DNA of 64,000 nucleotides, from contig JAJPJX010000135.1 of the NCBI GenBank assembly GCA_021324015.1, forward strand, positions 1 through 64,000, written 5' to 3'. The notes beneath the pieces were generated by a model that worked only from the letters and a program-made list of their open reading frames with translations, was not told where the DNA came from and did no database searches. A program made the translations under genes and the position numbers. This document shows, piece by piece, positions 58,175 through 64,000 of the stretch (position 1 is its first letter; each line of letters begins with the position of its first letter). This stretch comes from Solibacteraceae bacterium (lineage in GTDB: Bacteria > Acidobacteriota > Terriglobia > Bryobacterales > Bryobacteraceae).

Positions 58175-59295
58175 GCGCCGGCTCCCGCGGCCCGCAGCTC
58201 GGGGATTTCGCGGCGGTAGTAGTCGCGGTCCTCGTCGCTCAACTCGCTCCAGTGCGCGCGCAGATCGGCGATCAGCGCCTGGCGCTGGCGCTCCATCTGG
58301 CGCGCGTGCGCGCGTTGGTCGGCCTGCCGCTCGGCCTCCCGCGCGGCGTGCGCGCGGCCCACGTCGCCGGCCAGTTTCACGAGCATCCCGAGGGACGTGA
58401 TCTTCTCGAAGCGCAGCGCGATGCGCGCGTCCAGATCCGCCAGCGGGGCGCCCGCCAGGGCGCGCAGGATGTCCGCATAGAGTTGCGGGCTGGGCGTGTC
58501 TTTCAGCCGTGTGCTCAGGCGCCGTACCTGGGGGAGCTTTTGGATTTCGGCCTCCGGGGAAGAGGAGTCGGTCGGTCGGTCCCTTCTACTATCCTTCTGA
58601 CCTACCGACAGACCGCTCTTTCTTTCAATCTTTCTTTCAGTTCTTTCTTCCTTATTAGAGGGGGGGCGCGCGCAGACCCTTTCCAGGAATTCCCTGGCTA
58701 CCTTTTCGGCTTTTTGGTAGCTGCGCGCGGCTTCTGCGCCTTGCTGAAGGTAGTCGCGCGCGGCTACCTCGTTGATTGACACTTGGAGCTTTAACCGGGT
58801 GATGAGGGGCTTGAGCGGCTCCCATGGCTCTGGAAACCAGTGCGGAAAAGGTAGCCGCGCGCGGCTACCTTTTTGGGTTCCCGCCTTGCGCGGTTCCGCC
58901 CATGAGTATATGAGAATTTGGCCGTTGCGTAAACGGCCGCCATCCGCCGCGCGGCGCTCCACCAGCCCTTCCGCCTCCAGTTCGGCGAGAGCGCGCCGGG
59001 TGTGCTGCTTGGATAGACCCGTCTGGTGGGAAATGTCGGCGGGCGTAAGCGGCCGTTGCTTGCCGCCCTCCATAGTAACGGCCAGTTCCTGGTGAAAAGC
59101 CATGGTCGCCAATTCCAGGCAGGCGTACACCCGGCGAGCTTCCGCAGAGAGGGAATTCAGCATCATGCGGCGGCAGCGGGCTTTCGGGTTGATGTAAAAA
59201 TCGCCGTCCGGGATGACCACGCTCTGGTTGTCGGCCGATTTCAAAAGGTAGCCGCGCGCGGCTACCTTTTCGGGATTCCGCCCGCTCATTGTCAT
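58171..59295 (-). CDS. Replication-initiator-like winged-helix protein (with intragenic origin candidate)
   Basis: About 374 residues from MTMSGRNPEKV. Residues about 75-115 form a winged helix (LTPADISHQTGLSKQHTRRA, LAELEAEGLVERRAADGGRL) typical of phage initiators and DnaD/RepA-like proteins; the middle is low-complexity and charged (SNKEERTERKIERKSGL), and the C-terminal part is helical. The gene carries two perfect 28-bp palindromes and an AT-rich pyrimidine tract, as lambda-type origins lie inside their initiator gene. Good RBS (GGGAGG). Confidence 0.6.
   Translation of the reverse strand: MTMSGRNPEKVAARGYLLKSADNQSVVIPDGDFYINPKARCRRMMLNSLSAEARRVYACLELATMAFHQELAVTMEGGKQRPLTPADISHQTGLSKQHTRRALAELEAEGLVERRAADGGRLRNGQILIYSWAEPRKAGTQKGSRARLPFPHWFPEPWEPLKPLITRLKLQVSINEVAARDYLQQGAEAARSYQKAEKVAREFLERVCARPPSNKEERTERKIERKSGLSVGQKDSRRDRPTDSSSPEAEIQKLPQVRRLSTRLKDTPSPQLYADILRALAGAPLADLDARIALRFEKITSLGMLVKLAGDVGRAHAAREAERQADQRAHARQMERQRQALIADLRAHWSELSDEDRDYYRREIPELRAAGAGA
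58616..59270. other. Candidate phage replication origin: palindromes plus AT-rich tract
   Basis: Perfect 28-bp palindromes (arm AAAAGGTAGCCGCG and its reverse complement) at 58846-58873 and 59243-59270, an imperfect 22-bp relative at 58748-58769, and a weaker one near 58712-58733. A pyrimidine-rich AT tract of TCTTTC repeats fills 58616-58659 in otherwise GC-rich sequence. All lie inside the initiator-like gene. Confidence 0.5.
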
Positions 59296-59543
59296 CGCGC
59301 GCCTCCCACGGCCGGGCGCCCCGGCGCCAGGCCCAGCCGGCGGGCCACCGCCTCGCCGATCAGCGGCAGGCGCTTGGCCTCGCGGCGCTGCTCGGCGCTG
59401 GTGTGCTCCCAGGCCAGCAACTCCACGCACCCCTCGGGAAATATGGCCCGCGCCCAGCGTTCTGCGGTCGCGCGCTCCTGATCGTATATGCGGCCCTCGA
59501 TGCGGCCTTGCACCAACACCACCCAGCGTTTTCTCGTCTCCAT
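59292..59543 (-). CDS. Hypothetical phage protein upstream of the initiator
   Basis: 83 residues starting METRKRWVVLVQGRIEGRIY; helical body (DQERATAERWARAIFPEGC; TSAEQRREAKRLPLIGEAVA). TGA overlaps the initiator ATG, so they are coupled. First gene of the right-arm leftward operon. Confidence 0.55.
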   Translation of the reverse strand: METRKRWVVLVQGRIEGRIYDQERATAERWARAIFPEGCVELLAWEHTSAEQRREAKRLPLIGEAVARRLGLAPGRPAVGGAR

Positions 59544-59785
59544 CGGGAAATTCCCTCAATCACGCAGCCCCAGCGCTCGGCGGCGCGCCGGGCGCTAAAA
59601 GAATTCATCTGGCGCTGACAGGGGATGTGGCAGAATATAAGGCGGGCCGTGACCCTCTCAGCGCGTTTGCTCCACCTGTTGCTGCGAATCCGATCCGCCA
59701 AGAAAAGAGCGCAGCAGTCGAGGTGTTACGAAATGGGAGGGGACCTTCCGCGGCCTGGCGTCCGTGCGGCGGTTTCCGGGTAGGC
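59544..59785. other. Non-coding right end of the prophage
   Basis: About 240 bp with no supported gene. AT-rich patches (for example AGAATATAAGG near 59631-59641) could hold the promoter of the leftward operon; no consensus -35 was found. A short leftward frame beginning MNSFSARRAAERWG is open but unsupported. Confidence 0.4.
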
Positions 59786-59803
59786 TGTTACAATCTTTAT
59801 TGA
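59786..59803 (+). repeat. attR core
   Basis: CAATCTTTATTGA at 59791-59803, identical to 7773-7785; TGTT precedes both with one intervening mismatch (t/a). The host NHL gene starts at 59806, two bases later. Confidence 0.9.
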
Positions 59804-59805
59804 AT

Positions 59806-60834
59806 ATGCCTATTCGGAAACCGTCCAACGGGCGACCTCAGATTGTCCAGGTCTCGCCGGGGGCGGCCATCGCCGGCGGGGAAATCCAGATCCGGGGAAA
59901 GTGTTTCGCCAAGGCGGACCGGCCGCGGGTCAGTATCGGTGAGGTGGCGGCGCCGGTCATCATCGGCTCGGACAGCTTCGTCATCGTGCGGGTGCCGGAA
60001 GGCGCTTCCGCGGGCGAACTGGTGGTGGAAAGTGGTGACCAGGCAAGCGAAGTCTGGACCTGCGACATTGGCATACCCATCGCCGACAGCCTGCATCCGG
60101 TGGCGAACCCGGCGGTGGACACCTTCGGAAACATCTTCAGCACCTTCAGCGGCTCCCGCGGCCAGAAGGTGCCCGTGGCGGTTTACAAGGTCGATCTGAA
60201 CTACAACGCCAAGCCGTTCATCAACGACCTGATGAACGCCACCGGGCTGGCCTTCGACCGGCAGGGTCTGCTGTACGTCTCCTCGCGGTTTGAGGGCATC
60301 GTGTATCAGGTGACGCCGAATGGGAACATATCGGTTTTTGTCGAGGGCATGGGAGTGGCCACCGGCCTGACCTTCGACGAGGACGGCAATCTCTACGTGG
60401 GCGACCGCAGCGGCACGATCTTCAAGATCGCGCCGAATCACCAGATTTTCGTGTTCGCCACGCTGGAACCTTCTATCGCCGCCTATCACCTGGCCTTCGG
60501 ACCGGACCGCTATCTGTATGTCACCGGGCCGACCACCTCCAGCTTCGATTCGGTGCACCGCATTTCGCCCAACGGCGAGGTGGACACCTTCTACCGCGGG
60601 CTGGGACGGCCGCAGGGCATGGCCTTCGACGAGGAAGACCGGTTGTACGTGGCGGCGTCCCTTGGCGGGCGCAAAGGCGTGGTGCGGATTACGCCGGATC
60701 GCAAGGCGGAACTATTTCTCTCCGGCCCTGGCATCGTGGGTCTGGCGTTCACGCCTTCGCGCTCGCTGGTTCTGGCTACCACCAACGCGCTCTACCGCGT
60801 GGACGTGGGCATCAAGGGCAGGCCGCTCCTCTAA
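59806..60834 (+). CDS. TIG/IPT plus NHL beta-propeller protein
   Basis: 342 residues from ATG 59806 (MPIRKPSNGRPQIVQVSPG). An IPT/TIG Ig-like domain (about 10-90; GGEIQIRGKCFAKADRPRVS) precedes six propeller-like repeats (GLAFDRQGLLYVSSRFEGIV, GLTFDEDGNLYVGDRSGTIF and so on) of the SMP-30/NHL type. No signal peptide is seen. In the empty site it would follow pgpA with two bases between and precede cinA, hence a pgpA-NHL-cinA operon. Substrate unknown. Confidence 0.85.
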   Translation: MPIRKPSNGRPQIVQVSPGAAIAGGEIQIRGKCFAKADRPRVSIGEVAAPVIIGSDSFVIVRVPEGASAGELVVESGDQASEVWTCDIGIPIADSLHPVANPAVDTFGNIFSTFSGSRGQKVPVAVYKVDLNYNAKPFINDLMNATGLAFDRQGLLYVSSRFEGIVYQVTPNGNISVFVEGMGVATGLTFDEDGNLYVGDRSGTIFKIAPNHQIFVFATLEPSIAAYHLAFGPDRYLYVTGPTTSSFDSVHRISPNGEVDTFYRGLGRPQGMAFDEEDRLYVAASLGGRKGVVRITPDRKAELFLSGPGIVGLAFTPSRSLVLATTNALYRVDVGIKGRPLL

Positions 60835-62079
60835 ATGAACGCCGAAATTATCGCGGTCGGCTCCGAACTGCTGACCCCGCAACGACTCGATACCAACTCC
60901 CTGTTCCTCACGGACCAGCTCAACGGCCTGGGCGTGGAGGTCACGCAGAAGTGCGTGGTGGGGGACCACCGCGAGCGTCTCGCGGATACCGTGCGGCGCG
61001 CGGTGGCGCGTTCGGAGATCGTGATCCTCTCCGGGGGACTGGGTCCCACGGAGGACGACCTCACGCGGGACGCGGTGGGCGATGCGCTCGACCGCAAGCT
61101 GGTGTTTCATCCGGAAATTGCCGCGCAACTCGAGGAGCGCTTCGCGCAGATGAAGCGCAAGATGGCGGAAGTGAACAAGCGCCAGGCCTTCATTCTGGAG
61201 GGCGCCGAAATTCTGCCCAACGACCGGGGCACCGCGCCCGGCCAGTGGATCGAAGAGTCCGGAGTTTCGGTCCTGCTGCTGCCGGGCCCGCCGCACGAAC
61301 TGAAGGCCATGTTCACGCGGCAGTGCCTGCCGCGCCTGGCGCGCAAGGTCCCCCGGCAGGTTATCGAAACCCTGGTGCTGCGCGTGGCGGGAATGCCGGA
61401 GTCCGACCTGGATCAACTGATTGCGCCGGTCTACAAAAAGTACACCAACCCGGCCACCACGATTCTGGCCGCGGCGGGAGATATCCAGGTGCATCTGCGC
61501 GCCCGCTGCGCCACGCAGGCGGCGGCGGCCCAACTGCTGGCCGAGGTCGCCGGGCCCATCGAAGCGCTGCTGGGCGACCGCGTGTACTCCCGCAATGGCG
61601 AGCCGCTGGAAGTGGTGGTGGGGGACCTGCTGAAGAAGCAGCGCGCCACGCTGGCGGTGGCCGAAAGCGCCACGGGAGGCATGCTCGGCGAGCGCATCAC
61701 CTCGGTTCCCGGCAGCTCCCAATACTTCGTCGGCGGATTCATTACTTACACCAACCGCATGAAGGCGGAGGCGCTGGGAGTGAGTAAGTCCATCCTGGAG
61801 CAGTTCGGCGCGGTGAGCAAGGAGACCGCGGAAGCCATGGCGCTGGGGGCGCGCCGGCGCTCCGGAGCCACTTATGCGCTGTCCATCACCGGCGTGGCGG
61901 GGCCGGACTCGGGAGGGGAAAGCGCGCCGGTAGGCACTACGTACATCGGACTCGCGGACGCTGCCGGCTGCCAGGTGATCCACCGGCAGTTCCTGGGCGA
62001 CCGGACGCGCATCCGCACCTTCGCCGGCCAGTGGGCGCTCGACCTGCTGCGGCGGAAGCTCACGCTGCCGGGAGTGTAG
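60835..62079 (+). CDS. cinA: CinA-like competence/damage-inducible protein (NMN deamidase type)
   Basis: 414 residues. N-terminal MoaB/MoCF-like domain (GSELLTPQRLDTNSLFLTDQ; SGGLGPTEDDLTRDAVGDAL) and C-terminal CinA domain (AVAESATGGMLGERITSVPG, FVGGFITYTNRMK), which in characterised members is a nicotinamide-nucleotide amidase. Starts directly after the NHL stop. Its 3' end overlaps the convergent sigma factor by 20 bp. Confidence 0.93.
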   Translation: MNAEIIAVGSELLTPQRLDTNSLFLTDQLNGLGVEVTQKCVVGDHRERLADTVRRAVARSEIVILSGGLGPTEDDLTRDAVGDALDRKLVFHPEIAAQLEERFAQMKRKMAEVNKRQAFILEGAEILPNDRGTAPGQWIEESGVSVLLLPGPPHELKAMFTRQCLPRLARKVPRQVIETLVLRVAGMPESDLDQLIAPVYKKYTNPATTILAAAGDIQVHLRARCATQAAAAQLLAEVAGPIEALLGDRVYSRNGEPLEVVVGDLLKKQRATLAVAESATGGMLGERITSVPGSSQYFVGGFITYTNRMKAEALGVSKSILEQFGAVSKETAEAMALGARRRSGATYALSITGVAGPDSGGESAPVGTTYIGLADAAGCQVIHRQFLGDRTRIRTFAGQWALDLLRRKLTLPGV

Positions 62080-63352
62080 CGGCGTCCGCCACAGCCCCGC
62101 ACTCGGCCAGCTTGCGCGCCAGAAATCGGCGCTCGGGCTCCGAGCAGCGGCATTCCAGGGCCGCGCGGAAGCAGGCCGCGGCTTCCTCGCGCCGCTCCAG
62201 TTCCAGCAGCAGGTGGCCGCGCACGGCGAGCCAGAGGTGGTAGTGGCGCAGCTTGGGATTCTGCTCCAGCGGCGCGATCGCCTCCAGCGCGGCTTCCGGA
62301 CCGCGCACCTTGGCAACCGCCACCGCCCGGTTGAGCGCCACGACGGGAGAGCCGCTCATCGCCAGCAACTGGTCGTAGAGGCTCAGAACCAAGGGCCAAT
62401 CGATGGACTTCCCGGCGGCGGCGCGCGTGTAGGTGGCGGCAATGGCCGCCTGGACGTGGTACTCCGAGACCTCCTCGCCCGCCATGGATCGATCGAAGTG
62501 GCGAAATCCGAGCGTGATCAAGCGCTGGTCCCAGCGGCTGAAATCCTGGGATTCGAGCAGCACCAGGTCCCCGGCTTCGTCCACGCGCGCGGGCCAGCGC
62601 GCGGCCTGAAGGGCCATCAACGCCACCAGCGCATGTGCGCGGGGCGCCGACAAAGAGGAAGTCGCTACCAGCAGGCCCAGGCGCAGCGCCTCCGAACAGA
62701 GATCGTGGCGGATCAGGTCCTCGCCCTCGTGCGCGGCGTAGCCTTCGTTGAACACCAGGTAGATCACCTCCATCACCGCATCCAGGCGCCGTTGCAAGTC
62801 CGCCGGGCGCGGCAACTCGAGCGTGAGCCCTCGCTGCCGGATCAAGGCCTTGGCGCGCACCAACCGCTGCGCGACAGCGGCTTCCTCCGCCAGAAAGGCG
62901 CGGGCGATTTCGCGCACGCTGAAGCCGCCGGCGATCTTGAGACTCAGGGCCACGCTGGCATCCCGCGGGATCTCGGGATGGCAGCACATGAAGATCATGC
63001 GCAGCTCATCGTCGCGGAGCTGCTCCTCGAAATCTTGGCCGCCCGGCGCCGCCTGGCTGGCTTGCGACAGTTCCACGACCAGGGCCTCGGTCTTTTCGCC
63101 GATCAGCCGGTCGCGCCGGACGGCATCGATCGCGGCATTATGCGCCACGCGGAAAAGCCATGCTGCGGCGTTCTCCGGCACGCCCTGGTGGGGCCATGTC
63201 TGGAGCGCGCGCAGCATGGTCTCCTGCACCGTCTCCTCGGCGAGATCCAGGCGGGCAGGCCCCAGGAGCCGCGTGAGGTGCGCTACCATGCGGCCTGCCT
63301 GATGCCGGAACAGGTGTTCCAGCAGCGCTCCGGTCTCGCTGGGAGGGGTCAA
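62060..63352 (-). CDS. ECF sigma factor, ECF42-like, with C-terminal helical extension
   Basis: 430 residues. Region 2 (ARLDLAEETVQETMLRALQT, AAWLFRVAHNAAIDAVRRDR) and region 4 (AGGFSVREIARAFLAEEAAV) are followed by a long helical/TPR-like C-terminal domain containing LIYLVFNEGYAA-type sequence (VIYLVFNEGYAAHEGEDLIR), the ECF42 signature. Members lack an anti-sigma factor and sit beside DGPF proteins, as here (63349-63687, 4-nt overlap). Confidence 0.88.
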   Translation of the reverse strand: MTPPSETGALLEHLFRHQAGRMVAHLTRLLGPARLDLAEETVQETMLRALQTWPHQGVPENAAAWLFRVAHNAAIDAVRRDRLIGEKTEALVVELSQASQAAPGGQDFEEQLRDDELRMIFMCCHPEIPRDASVALSLKIAGGFSVREIARAFLAEEAAVAQRLVRAKALIRQRGLTLELPRPADLQRRLDAVMEVIYLVFNEGYAAHEGEDLIRHDLCSEALRLGLLVATSSLSAPRAHALVALMALQAARWPARVDEAGDLVLLESQDFSRWDQRLITLGFRHFDRSMAGEEVSEYHVQAAIAATYTRAAAGKSIDWPLVLSLYDQLLAMSGSPVVALNRAVAVAKVRGPEAALEAIAPLEQNPKLRHYHLWLAVRGHLLLELERREEAAACFRAALECRCSEPERRFLARKLAECGAVADAATLPAA

Positions 63353-63687
63353 GATCCGTACACCTGGCGCACCTCGATGGTGCCGCCATACTCCAGGTGC
63401 GGATGATCCAGGGTGCGCTGGACGGCCTCGTCGTAGTTGGCGGCCTCGATGGTGTAGTAGCCGCCCAGCACCTCCTTGGTCTCGCTGTACGGCCCGTCGG
63501 TGGCGCGCGGCTGGCCGCCCTGCGAGCGGATCACGCGGCCCACGTCCGGCGCCAGCCGCTTGCTGTCCACCCGGAAGGGCTTTTGGGTCCAGGCCATGTA
63601 CTTCTCCAGGGCCTGTTGCATTTCCTCGGGGCTGAGATTCTGCCAGTTCGCGGGATTGTCATAAAGCAGCAGCATGTAATGGGGCAT
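63349..63687 (-). CDS. DGPF/YCII-domain protein
   Basis: 112 residues. MPHYMLLLYDNPANWQNLSP and ATDGPYSETKEVLGGYYTIE carry the family motif (DGPF with Tyr for Phe). Partner of ECF42 sigma factors by family knowledge; its stop overlaps the sigma start. Exact biochemistry unknown. Confidence 0.85.
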   Translation of the reverse strand: MPHYMLLLYDNPANWQNLSPEEMQQALEKYMAWTQKPFRVDSKRLAPDVGRVIRSQGGQPRATDGPYSETKEVLGGYYTIEAANYDEAVQRTLDHPHLEYGGTIEVRQVYGS

Positions 63688-63698
63688 GATTTTCTCCT

Positions 63699-64000
63699 TC
63701 AGCGTACCCGGGTGTACCGCGCGGTTTCGGCGAACTTCTGCTGACCATTCTCATAGAACTCCCATTCGGTGAGCAAGTGGTCGTGATCCATCATGCGGAA
63801 GGTGGCGTTGCGCATGTGGCCGGCTCCGGCGGTGAGGTTGGTGCCATCCAGAAAGCGGAATTGCAGCTCTCCGGTTGCGGGGTTGAAGCTGCGCGCCTGC
63901 ATGCGCGGCTGGTTGCCCGCCATGCAGTAATGCGTCAGCAGCAGGCGGCCGCCGTCCAGATGGTAGACCGTAAGCATGGCCGGGATCTTGTCGCCGCTCT
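63699..64000 (-). CDS. C-terminal part of a conserved hypothetical protein (5' end outside window)
   Basis: The frame is open to the window edge; visible residues read SGDKIPAMLTVYHLDGGRLL then LTHYCMAGNQPRMQARSFNP and end AETARYTRVR. The beta-rich GGRLLLTHYCMAGNQPRM block occurs in small lipocalin-like/DUF1579-type proteins often found with DGPF genes. The Met in PAMLTVYH is internal. Confidence 0.55.
   Translation of the reverse strand, partial: SGDKIPAMLTVYHLDGGRLLLTHYCMAGNQPRMQARSFNPATGELQFRFLDGTNLTAGAGHMRNATFRMMDHDHLLTEWEFYENGQQKFAETARYTRVR

Larger units (their letters stand above)
7773..59803. mobile_element. P22-like podovirus prophage, about 52 kb
   Basis: Bounded by direct repeats 7773-7785 and 59791-59803, with the integrase next to attL. 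Contains a morphogenesis set in P22 order (small terminase, large terminase, portal, scaffold, coat, gp4-like, gp10-like, tail, ejection proteins), a giant polyvalent protein, replication-initiator-like gene, regulators, recombinases and accessory genes. All main structural genes appear intact; two small left-arm genes carry frameshifts (10034-10598 and 13447-13664). Removing it joins the pgpA stop to the NHL gene start with two bases between. Confidence 0.95.

Noticed and set aside
59544-59701. Leftward frame starting MNSFSARRAAERWG as an excisionase
   Set aside because: Runs out of frame into the next gene and no HTH is visible.
7773-59803. A tRNA gene as integration site
   Set aside because: No tRNA-like sequence at either end; the core is the pgpA 3' end.

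Overview
The window is GC-rich bacterial chromosome carrying one complete-looking tailed-phage prophage of about 52 kb. Gene content and protein style (RimO-YacG-PgpA-CinA order, an ECF42-type sigma factor beside a DGPF protein, UpxY/LoaP-type NusG paralogue, Solibacter-like small secreted proteins) suggest an Acidobacteriota host, probably near Solibacter/Bryobacter. That placement is an inference from protein style, not from a marker gene.

Host left flank (1-7785): a tandem pair of tiny secreted-peptide genes, two membrane or membrane-anchored hypotheticals, a SprT-like metalloprotein, fabH, a secreted lyase-like protein, a well-formed promoter plus rod-shaped structured RNA (6S-like candidate), then rimO-yacG-pgpA with overlapping ends. 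Host right flank (59806-64000): a TIG/NHL beta-propeller gene and cinA, then on the other strand an ECF42-like sigma factor, its DGPF/YCII partner and a truncated gene.

The prophage (7773-59803) is bounded by a perfect 13-bp direct repeat (18 bp with one mismatch). The left copy contains the last codons and stop of pgpA. In the empty site the pgpA stop lies two bases from the start of the NHL gene, so the phage splits a pgpA-NHL-cinA operon but rebuilds the pgpA end. The left arm holds the tyrosine integrase, then accessory genes: a zinc-finger protein, an Acb2/Tad1-like cyclic-nucleotide sponge fused in frame to a disrupted structural gene by a 13-bp duplication, a cohesin/dockerin-like secreted protein, several zinc-ribbon and Tat-signal mini-proteins (one carrying a copy of the coat-protein N-terminus), a serine recombinase and a small membrane-protein operon. 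At 16.57-16.63 kb three 18-bp operator-like sites overlap a strong rightward promoter; the rightward early operon encodes a possible nucleic-acid-binding protein and a PD-(D/E)XK nuclease and ends at a perfect terminator (18920-18948).

From 56875 down to 18958 everything recognised runs leftward: a NusG-like antiterminator near the head, small terminase, large terminase, a DNA methyltransferase, P22-type portal, scaffold, coat, two gp4-like adaptors, gp10-like stabiliser, tail/fibre proteins, a GNAT protein, DNA-ejection proteins, a 5144-residue polyvalent protein (nuclease-like, N6-adenine methylase and SNF2 helicase modules, DarB-like) and small membrane proteins. This is P22-like podovirus morphogenesis. 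The right arm holds a tandem LuxR-type HTH pair and a replication-initiator-like gene containing palindromes and an AT-rich tract, which may be the phage origin. No endolysin, CRISPR array, tRNA or rRNA was recognised.
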